Origin: Trichomonas vaginalis G3
Taxonomy: Eukaryota; Parabasalia; Trichomonadida; Trichomonadidae
DNA: 64,000 nt
Direction of reading: 5' to 3'
Assembly: GCF_026262505.1 (NCBI RefSeq)
Contig: NC_067206.1
Location: 744,001-808,000 of the forward strand
Under the pieces are notes generated by a model. That model was not told where the DNA came from and did not search any database. It saw nothing but the letters and a program-made list of their open reading frames with translations. Of the stretch, positions 41,471 to 52,200 are shown in pieces. Made by a program: the position numbers and the translations under genes. Numbering within the stretch: position 1 is the first letter of the stretch; each line of letters begins with the position of its first letter.

Positions 41471-42662
41471 TCAATCTGTTTTTGTGTGAGTTGGTTCTTT
41501 GATCATTTCTGACTCGCTTTCAGAGCCAAGACAGATTCCCATGAAAATAAAAGATCCTATTGTCACAATTATCATGATAACTGCAAATATCATGATCCAT
41601 AGTTGTCCAGATGCTTTTAATTGATAAATTTGTGTCCAAAAATCTGAAAATATGCCATTTCCTGGACCTTCCCATTTAATTTTATTTAAATCTAATGAAT
41701 TTGCCCATTCAACAATATTTGATGCACTAAACTTAGAGTCATATTTCTTCCATCTCGAATTATCTATATCAACTATAAAGAATGATGGTAAATCTGTTGA
41801 TTTAACGTTCATAAATTGGCCAAGCCATTCACTTTGATCGAATATTATATAAGAGGTAGGATATTTATTTGATATCGTGAGTGCTGTCTGGTATACTTTA
41901 TTGTATTGGGTTTGATTTATATAAAATAAGCCAAATATTTCTTTTCTCGATTTATATCTGTTAAACAATGTTGCAGATAGCATTGGAAAGAGAGGATATG
42001 TATTGTTATCAATAAATTCAATAAGATTTCCGTAATTCCACTTTTCATTAAAGTAAATTGGATTAGTTGGAGATCTGTAAACGTAAAATTGTTGTGTGTC
42101 AGACTCAATCAATAAGAAAATGCAATCAAAATTCCTATAATTATATGCAATTTCTTTCATCAAAGTATTTTTTGAGTCTTTAATGCATTCGTATACAAAT
42201 ACAGAAGTTGTATTAGTCATTCCTAAGTAATTTTGTATTTCTGACTTATTTATTTGATGGAAAGGAAAATTGAATTGTTTTCTTGTAAAAGATTGTAAGC
42301 CTTCGTTATTTAAAGGACCGTCGTATAGAAGAGGTTCATCTAAATCGTTAGATATCCATATTACTTTTGGATAACCAGGTGATGCTAAGTTCAAACAAAG
42401 ATTTTGACTTTCTTGGCAATTGATATCAGCTACTATTACATCATCTGGTGCATTTAATGTTGAAGTGAATGATTGCCAGGTAGGTCTGAATCTTGAACAA
42501 TGTTCACACCACGGATCCCAAAGCCAAACAAGTAGTTTTGTATCAGGATTCTTTCGAATTTCATCATATTCCTTTTGTGTTAAAGTTACTGAGGAAGTAA
42601 GGCTAATGAAAAAATGATAAAGAAACAAACTCAAAATATGAACTAAAATCAAATAAAATCAT
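41471..42662 (-). CDS. PDI-like membrane thioredoxin-domain protein
   Basis: This protein has about 393 residues. A hydrophobic leader (VHILSLFLYHFFISL) is followed by a thioredoxin fold with active site DPWCEHC near residues 47-52, two more degenerate thioredoxin-like regions, and a transmembrane helix near residues 351-376 (LWIMIFAVIMIIVTIG) with a short cytosolic tail. This resembles TMX-type protein disulfide isomerases of the ER. No KDEL-like signal is present or needed. The frame containing the leader opens with TTG at 42652; the only nearby ATG (42662) is in another frame. Removing one T from the TTTT run near 42645-42648 would bring the ATG into frame, so a one-base sequencing error or a variant start should be considered. 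A TCACTT initiator lies about 26 bases before that ATG. Confidence 0.7.
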
Positions 42663-42836
42663 CACAACAAACTAATGTCTAAAGTGAATACAAATAATAT
42701 TCCAACAATATTGATATAAAATTTCAAAAATGTATAAGTTTAAGATGCTCTAAGTAAAACGATTCATTTAGTACAAAAACTCTTATTACAAGAAAGCTTT
42801 ATTTCTAAATAAAATTTTTCTATATAATTTCGAAAG

Positions 42837-45680
42837 TTAGTTCAATATCTTAACTGCCTGGTTCTCATTGCGTTCTAAGAATTTGTTCAATTCGTTGTGG
42901 GTCAAAACCATGAACAACTCGCAGTTCTTAGATAACTTAATCAAATCAGCGATGATATGGTGGTCATCAAGTTGAATATATCTAGAACCGACCAACAAAA
43001 CGAAATTGAACTCCTTTATATGTGTTGTAATCATTGAGAGAATTCTAGACTTAGTTAATTCGAATTCTTCTCCATCATTTACAGACAACAAGAAAGGATC
43101 CAAGAAAGTGGAATACAATGGATTAGAGATGTTCATTGAGAAGGAAATAGGTAACAATCTCGCATCAATTTGGTCATTTGGAACAATTTCAGCTCTGATA
43201 CTTTTTCCAATCAAATTTGAAATTTGCAAATTTTCATTGAAAATGTTTGTGATTCTAGATTTAGTGATTTCGATGATTCTTATTGGAGATTTGTTTCCGA
43301 ATGTCTTCTGTGAGACATCTTCAAGCAAATCTTTGATCTTCAGTGTCTGTGGCAACTCATTCTTGTACTCAGAAACAAAATCAAACATTTCGTTGTGAAC
43401 ATGGAATGAAATCATGATGTAATTGTCTGCATCGCTCTGTTTGATTCCTTTGACAATCTTAGCTTGTGTCTTGATCTTCATGAACTGTGAAAATTGTTCT
43501 TTAACCGCTAAAGCTTCTTTCAATTTTTGAGAACCTTTTGAATTAATAATCATTCCGTCTTTATTGTAAATCAAAACACCATCTTCATCTGGCAAATTCA
43601 AGGACTTTCTGATGCACATAATTAAGATTTTGAGTGGCATTATATCAGGAATTTCTATTGTTAATGATTGATCCAATCCTTCAACTATAACATGGACACA
43701 TCTCTTGATGTGATTAACAAACCTTGGAACAGTATCGAGAACGATTTCTGGAATAAGATTTCTGACTTTCAAAATTCCTTCTTCTTCGTCTTTTTCTTCA
43801 AAAGAAATGTCGTATTTGATGTCATCACTTTGGAAAATGAGTTTGTGGCGTTTCAAGTCAGAAAGTCTCGCGTCATCTCTGATTTGGTTGCCCTGGTCAT
43901 CGAAACAACTCAAATTACATGTTTCTGGTAATTTGAGAATCTGGCCAACGGTTTGACTCAAATGTTTGACACTTTTTGCAGAATTGAAAGGCATTAAACC
44001 CATATGTTTGATTCTTGTGTTTGTTCTTGAGAAGAAATCGATGTCGAAGATCTTTGGATTGACAATTTGTTTCGTGTCGAAATCAGATTCGTACAAAACA
44101 GCACTTTTCGTGAAGTATTCTCCAACAGATTTCCTTGGATTTAGTAATTCAACTGGGAAATTTTCATCATCGACTTTCCAAAGTTCTTTTTGGGATATTT
44201 CGGAAACTAATGATGTCTTCTTGACGAGTAATCTCTTGTTCTCATCGTTAGTGAATCTGATTGCGATGCAGGAAGGATCCAAGTCTTCTCTCTTTTCTTC
44301 GTAATAATCTCTCAAAAACTTCGGAATTTCGATTTTCTCGTTCATTACCCACGAACTCTCTGATCTCTTGATGTAGCAGAGATAGTACGCGTGCTTCTCA
44401 CTCTTCTTGCCACCGAAGTTTCCTGTGATTGCATCATCTTCTGGCACTTTTTCAACTCTTTCATCATTGAATTTAAACCATTCATTTCCTGATTTGCAGT
44501 ACGCGATGTAGTGGCCGCCCCAGCTGCCTCCGATGTGTACAAGCACGGCAAGAAGGTCGTATACAGCGGACTCTCTCGAATCAGTGTATGGACCAAGATC
44601 TAAAGTGGTCGGATAATCGTATTCATCTGTCACTTTTTCCATTCCTGTTGGCGAATTGATTGAAAACTCGAATCTTGAGAGATGGAACATCAAAACAGGT
44701 GGTAACTTCTTGAACCTTGTTGATCTGATTGCGTCTTCTTTACGTCCTGTTTCTACCTCGTATTGGTTATCTCCTGTGAACAATTCGTCTTCGCAAATTT
44801 CTTGTAGACTCGCGTAGACGTCTTTCTTTCCTTTGACAGTGAGTGTGATGTCGTAGAAGATCTCAGGAGTCTCTTTCTTGAAATCGGAATTGATGCATTT
44901 GATCTGAACAGCTGTTTCACCTGAAAGAAGAGATCCAAGTTGGCCGGATAGTTCTGTTGGCTTCAGTTTCTCTTCGAGATTGTCAATGAGTACGCGGATG
45001 AACTCTTGGATGTCGTGCTGGATGAAAGAGTCTTCTGCTGTCCAGCCAAATGAGTGAATCAGATCTGTAGTCGTAGGTGATGTTGGTGAGAGCTGAAGAA
45101 GTGTAAAAAGACGTTGTAGTTCAAGTGGAATGCCAACTGAGTTAGGAATTGAGAAAATCAATTTACGAAATGCTGGAATGTAGAATAACATTTCGAGAAC
45201 TGAATTCATATAGCATGTTGATGCCCTGTTGACAAGACCAACATGGCCAGTAAGTTCTCTGTAATTGACTGGTACTGGCTTTGGTGGTGTAAGATCTAAT
45301 TTTGTATACTCGATTGTGAAATCTATGCCAACTTTTCCTTTGTTCCAGACTCTTGTCATGTCAGGTATTGTAATTCCTTCCTCGATTATGAATGTTTTTG
45401 AATTCGGTGTGAATTGTGCTTTGGCTTCTTGGAGAATATGTGGTTTCTTATGGAGCAATTTGACTTTAATGGTGACAATATGGCCATATGTCGGAGGATT
45501 TAGTAATGAAACCGCAATAAAATAGAGATCTGGCTTGATTGAACCTGGAATGAGACAATGAAAGCGGTAAACTAGGCCCGAAATTTGATAATCTTGTGAG
45601 TTTGCTATCTTCTGCTGATTTAGTTTGTTAAGAGCAGGAGTGTCCCATATTTTGTGGAATTTATAAGGTTGAAGAGCCAT
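42837..45680 (-). CDS. USP7-like ubiquitin-specific protease
   Basis: This 947-residue deubiquitinase has the USP7/HAUSP layout. Residues ~1-130 could be a MATH/TRAF-type substrate-binding domain, though it is weakly conserved. The catalytic USP domain runs from about 145 to 435, with the Cys box GLVNRASTCYMN (Cys156), a GDNQYEVETGRKEDA segment as in USP7 and without the zinc-ribbon Cys pairs of other USPs, LPPVLMFHLSRFEF, and the His box GGSWGGHYIAYC (His390) followed by WFKFND (Asp406). The remaining ~500 residues would be ubiquitin-like repeats. It cleaves ubiquitin from protein substrates; the targets are unknown here. It diverges from the membrane-protein gene at 45741 with only 60 bases between the starts. 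Confidence 0.88.
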   Translation of the reverse strand: MALQPYKFHKIWDTPALNKLNQQKIANSQDYQISGLVYRFHCLIPGSIKPDLYFIAVSLLNPPTYGHIVTIKVKLLHKKPHILQEAKAQFTPNSKTFIIEEGITIPDMTRVWNKGKVGIDFTIEYTKLDLTPPKPVPVNYRELTGHVGLVNRASTCYMNSVLEMLFYIPAFRKLIFSIPNSVGIPLELQRLFTLLQLSPTSPTTTDLIHSFGWTAEDSFIQHDIQEFIRVLIDNLEEKLKPTELSGQLGSLLSGETAVQIKCINSDFKKETPEIFYDITLTVKGKKDVYASLQEICEDELFTGDNQYEVETGRKEDAIRSTRFKKLPPVLMFHLSRFEFSINSPTGMEKVTDEYDYPTTLDLGPYTDSRESAVYDLLAVLVHIGGSWGGHYIAYCKSGNEWFKFNDERVEKVPEDDAITGNFGGKKSEKHAYYLCYIKRSESSWVMNEKIEIPKFLRDYYEEKREDLDPSCIAIRFTNDENKRLLVKKTSLVSEISQKELWKVDDENFPVELLNPRKSVGEYFTKSAVLYESDFDTKQIVNPKIFDIDFFSRTNTRIKHMGLMPFNSAKSVKHLSQTVGQILKLPETCNLSCFDDQGNQIRDDARLSDLKRHKLIFQSDDIKYDISFEEKDEEEGILKVRNLIPEIVLDTVPRFVNHIKRCVHVIVEGLDQSLTIEIPDIMPLKILIMCIRKSLNLPDEDGVLIYNKDGMIINSKGSQKLKEALAVKEQFSQFMKIKTQAKIVKGIKQSDADNYIMISFHVHNEMFDFVSEYKNELPQTLKIKDLLEDVSQKTFGNKSPIRIIEITKSRITNIFNENLQISNLIGKSIRAEIVPNDQIDARLLPISFSMNISNPLYSTFLDPFLLSVNDGEEFELTKSRILSMITTHIKEFNFVLLVGSRYIQLDDHHIIADLIKLSKNCELFMVLTHNELNKFLERNENQAVKILN

Positions 45681-45727
45681 TTTTGAAAAATAAAGGGGGA
45701 ATTGTCTGATTTAAAAAAACAGGGGGA

Positions 45728-45733
45728 TCATAT
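45728..45733 (+). promoter_or_regulatory. Initiator-like element, six-pass membrane protein gene
   Basis: TCATAT matches the parabasalid initiator. Taking the A at 45730 as +1 gives a 10-base leader to the ATG at 45741, which decides for this ATG over the upstream in-frame TTG at 45702. Confidence 0.6.
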
Positions 45734-45740
45734 AAAAAAA

Positions 45741-46415
45741 ATGGATTTTAAACTTCTAGCTAAAATAGGAGGTACTTTAGCAGTACTAACAATTGCATCA
45801 ACATGTATAGCTTCAGTAATCCTTTACCTATCAATGATATCCTCTGTTTTCAGATATATCTCGATTTCAGTTTGTTTCATTCTTGCTATTATTTTAGGCA
45901 TCCTCGTTTGGCGTGGAACAGATTCAACACCAAAATATGCTTACATCTTTTCAGCGTTTATGAATGTACTCATTGGTTTAATTTGGTTTTGGATCAAAAA
46001 CTCATTCCATACAAATAGCTCATATTTAAGTAAGGTTACCATGTACTACCTGTTCTTTGTTGCATATTTATCTGCTATTGCTTGCTTCTGGAACTTGATT
46101 ACAAGAAAGATATTCGCTGCAGAATTAGTTAAGAAGGATATCAACGTCAAACAAGAAACACTTCTCTACGTAGTACTCGTTTGCCTTTATGCTATACTTA
46201 TTGCATGCCTTGCAGGTATTTCAAGCAAAGATAACACTTACATTGCAAGTATCGCAAAGTATTCCCTTCTCAACTCCATTTACGCTTGGTTTGCCTCAGG
46301 AATTTTATCAGTTTTATTTGCAATTTTGTTAATCAGAGAACCAAAGTCAACTAAAGGTTACGACTCAATGGTTGCTCCTATTTCCAATGATGCCGACTTC
46401 AAATCTGTTACATAA
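45741..46415 (+). CDS. Six-pass membrane protein, unknown
   Basis: This 224-residue protein starts MDFKLLAKIGG. Hydrophobic helices are visible at about residues 9-31, 26-50 region/38-57, 66-84, 98-118, 140-160 and 175-200, separated by short polar loops. The hydrophilic C-terminus ends SNDADFKSVT. No family signature was recognised. The trichomonad initiator lies 10 bases upstream, and the neighbouring USP7-like gene is divergent. It may be a transporter-like or tetraspan-type surface protein, but nothing specific supports either. Confidence 0.75.
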   Translation: MDFKLLAKIGGTLAVLTIASTCIASVILYLSMISSVFRYISISVCFILAIILGILVWRGTDSTPKYAYIFSAFMNVLIGLIWFWIKNSFHTNSSYLSKVTMYYLFFVAYLSAIACFWNLITRKIFAAELVKKDINVKQETLLYVVLVCLYAILIACLAGISSKDNTYIASIAKYSLLNSIYAWFASGILSVLFAILLIREPKSTKGYDSMVAPISNDADFKSVT

Positions 46416-46979
46416 CTCATTCAGTAATCATATCCCTGGGATATTGTTTTGAATGAAACACTTTTTTTATAAAATATATCAATTTCATTAAAATAAAAAC
46501 ATTTCTCTTATACTATATTTTCAATAATCTTTATATAACTGGCGAATAATAAGTTTAAATTTTGATCAAAGAAATTTTGCTATATGATTGATGTTCAGTC
46601 ATGGTAGCTTAAATTTCCTTGAAAATATAAAAGTGCAGAAGTTTTGAAGTACGTACAATAATTCTCGCAACCGAGATTATCTTTCATTTCATTACGAAAT
46701 CATTTTGAATGAATTTGTACTTGAAAAACATATAACACCCTTGAACTGAGTTAATTGAGTTAAACTTAATTCGAATGATTTATATTTAAGCTCAAAATTA
46801 ACTTAATTTACGTATTTAATTTGTATAAACATGTTGAATCTATGATTCACTCTTAATTTAAAGCTTTACAAGTTACTTATAATAGATATGATATGTAAAA
46901 TGTATTAAAAAAATATTGAGAAATTTAATATTTAGAAAATGAGTTTTTTACAACTATATTTTGATGAAAAATAAATAGA
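46416..46979. other. A/T-rich spacer, no gene seen
   Basis: This spacer lies between the convergent membrane-protein and CK2 genes. No repeats, RNA genes or credible frames were noticed. Confidence 0.6.
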
Positions 46980-48035
46980 TTACTGCTTGGCAGCATCGGC
47001 CTGGCGAACCATTTCGAAGAACGGGTGCTGGAGGGCCTCATCTGCTGTAATTCTTTCTTTGTGGTCGATTGTAAGCATTTTGTTAACAAGATCGAGAGCT
47101 TCTGGGTCACGGAATTTACGACGAGAGAAAGGAATCAAAGTTTCGAAACTTTGTCCCTTCATCTGTGAAAATCTTTCTCTTTCCTCGCGGTGGATCTTCA
47201 CTCTGTATTTTCTAGCCCAATCTAAGATTGGTGCTCCTCCAATGACCTCGACAATGGAGTCAATCTGATGCTCGTTGTCTCCGCCATCGAAAACGTGGAG
47301 TTTGAGAGTTAAAAGCTCGAGGAGTATAACACCAACAGACCATATATCGAGCGAGTAATCGTAATATTCGTAATCAAGAAGAATTTCGGGAGATTTGTAA
47401 TATCTTGTCGCGACGTGGACAGAATACTTTCTCATTGGGTGATAAAATTCGGCCAGGCCCCAGTCAGCAAGGATAACTTTGTTTCTAGGCGAATTGCAAA
47501 GAATGTTTAATGGTTTGACATCTCTATGCATAATTCCCTTTGAATGCGTATATGAAAGAGCTTGTAATATTCTGTATGTATAAAATCTAATATCTTCGAG
47601 ATCCATTGTGGAGAAAAGTGTCCTCCATGTGGAGTTTGGAACGTATTCTGTAATCATTGACGGGATTCCTTCTTTTCCATCGATAACGATATCCATTAAG
47701 TTGAGAATACATGGATGACCTTGAATAATTGTCAAAATCTTTAATTCACGGCGTACACGGTCTGTATTAACTGGTTTAAGAAGTTTGATAGCGCATTTCT
47801 TTTGGCCGTCTTGAAAACCCATGAATACATCAGAGTATCTGCCATCACCAACCCACTCTTCTAATGTATAGCGATTGATATCACCGAAATTTGGGTTCCA
47901 AGATCGGAAACGCCAATGGTCTGGACCTAAATCCAGATTAACGTTGGTATATATTTTCGATATGTTTGGATGATTTGGATTGAAGCGGCCATTGATGCAG
48001 GCGTTCGAGATATCGAACGGATCGCTCGAGGCCAT
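46980..48035 (-). CDS. Casein kinase II catalytic subunit alpha
   Basis: This 351-residue CMGC-group kinase has the expected CK2 alpha length. The ATG giving MASSDPFDIS is preferred to an in-frame one at 48098, because that region lacks CK2 similarity. The glycine loop VGDGRYSDVF lies near residue 62, the ATP-binding Lys84 in CAIKLL, the catalytic loop MHRDVKPLNIL (Asp172), and the CK2-specific DWGLAEFYHP (Asp191) where most kinases have DFG. A TRYYKSPEILL segment replaces the usual activation-loop phosphosite. CK2 phosphorylates acidic Ser/Thr sites and is usually constitutively active. The sequence TGTCACTTTTCAGG lies about 15 bases before the start on the coding strand. Confidence 0.93.
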   Translation of the reverse strand: MASSDPFDISNACINGRFNPNHPNISKIYTNVNLDLGPDHWRFRSWNPNFGDINRYTLEEWVGDGRYSDVFMGFQDGQKKCAIKLLKPVNTDRVRRELKILTIIQGHPCILNLMDIVIDGKEGIPSMITEYVPNSTWRTLFSTMDLEDIRFYTYRILQALSYTHSKGIMHRDVKPLNILCNSPRNKVILADWGLAEFYHPMRKYSVHVATRYYKSPEILLDYEYYDYSLDIWSVGVILLELLTLKLHVFDGGDNEHQIDSIVEVIGGAPILDWARKYRVKIHREERERFSQMKGQSFETLIPFSRRKFRDPEALDLVNKMLTIDHKERITADEALQHPFFEMVRQADAAKQ

Positions 48036-48668
48036 TATTCTGAGACCTGAAAAGTGACAAACAAAACCGTAATCTGTTGAAAACTGCCGGGTTAGCATGC
48101 TTAATCAAAACAGCTTCCAATGAACAATTTTTTAAAATTCGAAAATTGAAATTATTCAACTTTTCTCTTCATCAAACTAAATGCAGCAAGTATTTCGCCT
48201 ATTTCATACGGCTCATATAATACTATTCATGTGTGCACTTATAATGACTTGATTATGCCGTATTTGAGCAGATTAATAAACATTCTATTAGAAAAATCTC
48301 ATAACTATTGATGATGTATCGGATCATCATCTATCTTCTATCAGATATTGTCAAATATTGCATTTTAGTGTCTTAACCTTGAGATGAAAACTTCACAATA
48401 TTCAATATTAGAAATATTCAGATGTTAACTGAGAAATTCACTCAAAAAGTTATTGTATTTATGCAAATCTATGTCATAGTTCAATGAACTTGATTTTGAT
48501 TATTTGATGAATAACAAATTCTCGACGAATTTAACAAAATCAAGGACGAAGGTACTACACTTTTGGATGACCGTTCTAAAATGCATTGAGTTAAAAAATA
48601 GTATGAAAAATTATTGATTATTTTGTAAAATATGTATTAAAACAAAACAAAAACAACATTTAATAACA
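48036..48668. other. Spacer, no gene seen
   Basis: This A/T-rich spacer holds the CK2 gene's promoter side and the 3' side of the small CaaX gene. It contains several short ATATT-type runs and no RNA gene or repeat that could be supported. Confidence 0.55.
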
Positions 48669-48863
48669 TTAAAGTAATATACAACACGATGATTTCTTAA
48701 CTGATGTTTGCTCTTCTTTTGATTCTTTAGATTTTGCTTCTGATTTTGTTACGATATCTTCTGAATCATCTGAATCTTCGTCGCTATCCGCCATGACATT
48801 ATACTGAGACCTAACGCAGCCCTCATATGGCTCTGTCTCATGGTCATCTGGTGGCGCGGTCAT
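48669..48863 (-). CDS. Small acidic CaaX-box protein
   Basis: This 64-residue protein starts MTAPPDDHET, has an acidic Asp/Ser stretch (MADSDEDSDDSEDI) and a Lys/Glu/Ser-rich second half, and ends SSCCILL. The last four residues CILL form a CaaX box; Leu at the end favours geranylgeranylation, and the preceding Cys could be palmitoylated. A natural reading is a lipid-anchored peptide on the cytosolic face of a membrane. The frame is short, but the precise CaaX ending before the stop argues it is real. No homologous family is recognised; a G-protein gamma-like or signalling-tail role is speculation. Confidence 0.6.
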   Translation of the reverse strand: MTAPPDDHETEPYEGCVRSQYNVMADSDEDSDDSEDIVTKSEAKSKESKEEQTSVKKSSCCILL

Positions 48864-49262
48864 TCTTCTTCAAAAATATTTTTTTTTATTTTTCACAACG
48901 AGCAATATTTATTTACAATAGCTTTTGATTTTTGCATTTTTTAACTTAACATCATTAGTGTGACACATTCCTTATTTGTAAATTCAAGGAGCAGACTTTC
49001 AAGTGTCAGGAAAATGTCGTGTAACTTTATTGTTTACATGGCAATTTTTTAATTCATCTATATTTCGGTATTTAGATAGTTAAGATTTGATCGAGAAGAT
49101 ATAAAAAGAACTGTAAATACGTTACTGCAAAACATTATCAATGATTTCAACATCATACGATACTGGATCAACATATTTTAAGTGTTAATTATGTTTAAGT
49201 TATCTTACAAATACGCTATCAAATTAAAAACATTAAAAATATCTATTTTATTAATAAAAAAA
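48864..49262. other. Spacer, no gene seen
   Basis: This A/T-rich spacer lies between two minus-strand genes. No RNA gene or repeat was noticed. Confidence 0.55.
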
Positions 49263-52200
49263 CTATAATTTTTCAAAAGCTTTTTGTCTGATTATATCAT
49301 TGACAATCAGTTTGTCGTGTTCGAGTAAGTCTTTAGCAGTTTCTATTTCTGTTGAAATAGCCTGCAAAGCTGTCTGAACTCTTGGCTGCATTGCTTGAGT
49401 CAAAGGAGTCAAAGAATACTCATAATTCATGTCAATTCCCATCTCAACAATCTTTGGATTTTCAGCCAAATTCTCGAATGTTTCGATAGAATTTACCATG
49501 TATTTATCATCAGGGAAAGTCATAGCGAAAACAACAGGGAAATTATCTCTCAAATCTGCATAAATGTCATTGTTTTCTGGCCATGATTTACAGAACAAAA
49601 CACCATTGTATCTTATTCTGTATTCATCTGGTTCGTCATCTTCTTCTACGACATAATGGAGTTTGTTTGCATTGATTGCATTGATTTTGAGGATGTTTTG
49701 AACACGAATTTCTTCGTCGAGGATTTTGATTTTCTTTTTCTTCTTTGAGTTTTCGTTTTTCTTCTTCTTTTCGAGCAATTTCTTTTTAGTTTCTTCCATT
49801 TCTCTCTTTTTCCTTTCTTCTTCAGCAATTCTTCTTTGTTCTTCAAGTTCTTTCCTCTGTTTCTGCAATTCCAATTCTTTCTTTCTGAGTTCGTAATTCT
49901 CTTTCAATTCTCTTAATTGTTTCTGTTTCTCCATTTCTAATTCTACTTTTCTCTTCTCTTCCATTTCTTTTCTTTCTTTGAGTTTCTCTTCTTCTCTTTG
50001 TTTCTGTTCTTCGAGTTGTCTGATTCTTCTTTCTTCGAATTCTCTTCTTCTTTGTTCTTCCAACAATTTCTGTTTCCTTGCTTCCTCTTCTTTTTGTCTC
50101 TTCTTCTTTTCTTTCTCTATAATTCTTCTTCTTTCTTCTTCCTCTCTTTGTTTTCTCTTCATTTGCTCTTCTTCTTGTTTCTGCCTCTCTAATTCCATTC
50201 TCTTTCTGTCTTCGATTGCTCTCTTCCTTCTTTCTTCTATTTCTCTTCTTTCTTGATCTTCTTGGAGTTTCTTTATCTGTTCTTGTCTCTTTCTTTCTTC
50301 GATTTCTCTTCTGATGTTTTCTTCTTCTTCTCTTTCTTTCTGTTTCTTCATTTCTTCTTCGGTCTGCTTCCTTTCTATAACTAACTTGTCTCTCTTTTCT
50401 TTCTCAGACATGACAATGTCATATGCTCTTCGTTTTGGTAGTGAAATATTGTGTTTTTCGCAAAATCCGAAATTGATTTCATCATAAATTTTTGCTTCTT
50501 TCAGATTGACATCAAACATCAAATTATATGCGACATCTTCAATTTCTTTCTTCAAATCATCATCAGCTAATTCAAACAGTTGTTCGTCAATGTAATCATC
50601 AACAGGATATGATGGACAACCTCTCTCAATAATGTCAAGTTCGTTTTCTTCTTCATCTTCAATTTCAGGAACAATTGGAGGTAAAGGATACGAAAGAGGT
50701 TGTCCGACTCTTTGACTTAATGATTTCTTTACTTGTCTGAGAAGTTTTTGTTTCTGTTTCTTCTTTTCTTCGATTTCTTTTTTTACTTGTTCTTTTGCTT
50801 TCTTCATTTCTTCTTTTCTTCTCTTTCTTTCTTCCTTTTCCTTTGCAATTCTCTCTTGTTCTTCCTTCTCTTTTGCAAGTCTTTCTTCTTCCTCTTTATC
50901 AATAACTTTAAGGATTTCTTGTTCATTATTAATAACAACTTCTTTTCCTTCTTCAACTTTATTGTTTTGAACTGTTTTTTCTTCAACTTTTTCTTCAATT
51001 TTTTCTGTTTCTACTCCTTTATTATTAACAATTTCTTTTTCTTCAATAATTTCTTCTTTTTCGATTTCAATTTCTTCATGAATTTCTTCTTTTTCTTCGA
51101 TTTTTTCTTCGGTAATTTCTTCTTTTTCTGGTTGTTTTTCATCTTCTTTCTCAATAAATAGATCATCTTTGTAATTATCCCATGTTTCATTAGTAATTTT
51201 TGGTTCTTCAATGATAATTGGTTTTGTCACTTTTGTGTCACGTTTTTCTTGTTTCATTTCTTGTTTTATTTCAGGTTTAGATTCATGGATAATTTTAGTA
51301 GATCTATTTTTGATGTTCAATACTTCGAAATTGGTATCGAATTTGATATCTTTCAGTTTGAGACTCTTCTTCTGTTTGTTCATTTCCTGTTTGAAGAATC
51401 TAGAGAATTTTTCCAATTCAGCGAAATCAAATGAAGGAGATCTCCTCAATCTGTCGTAAAATGGCTCTTTCTTGAATGTCATTGCACCTGTTGGTTTTAG
51501 ATTTGCTTCAAACTTGATGATTCCGTTTTTAGTTTGAAGTCTTTCTTCTTTTTCTGATACAACAACTTCGTCAGACATTTCTTTCCAATCTGTCATTGCA
51601 TCTAAAAATAGAAGTGGTTTCTGAAGTTTTTCTTCGTCTTCTAAATTGAAATCAGGAGAAATTGGTAATGATATTGGTTTGTCACTGATACCAAGCATTC
51701 TTCCAGGATTGTTTGTCTTAAAATCATAGAATTTCCAGCCTTCATCAACAATACAATTAATTTTTGTGAATCTGATTCTTGGCTCTTTCTTTTCTTCCTC
51801 TTCTTCCTCTTCAATCTTTTCTTCAACTTTCTCTGGCTCATTCTCAATAACTGGGAGTTCTGATGCAATCTGTTCAACTGGTATTTGATTTGATGGTTTT
51901 CTTTTATCTGTTGGCGGTTTTTCTGTCACTTTTTCTTGACCAATTTCCACTTTTTGTTTTTCAGGATTTTGATTTTGTTCTTTTTCTTTCTTAGTATTTT
52001 CAATTTTTTCTTCCTTTTGTTTCTTAGAATCACGAGTTCTTTCTTCCTTTTGTTTTTTAGTTTCTTGAACAATTTCTTTTTGAATTTGAATTTGTTCTTT
52101 TTTAGTTTCAGGAACTTTTTCTTCTTTTTGTACTGGAGGAATTTCGATTTTCTCGACTTGTATTTTTGGAATTTGTTTTTCAGATTCAACCAAATTAGGA

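Noticed and set aside
45702-45740. Upstream extension of the six-pass membrane protein
   Set aside because: It starts at TTG, overlaps the initiator and codes for a polar stretch unlike the rest of the protein.
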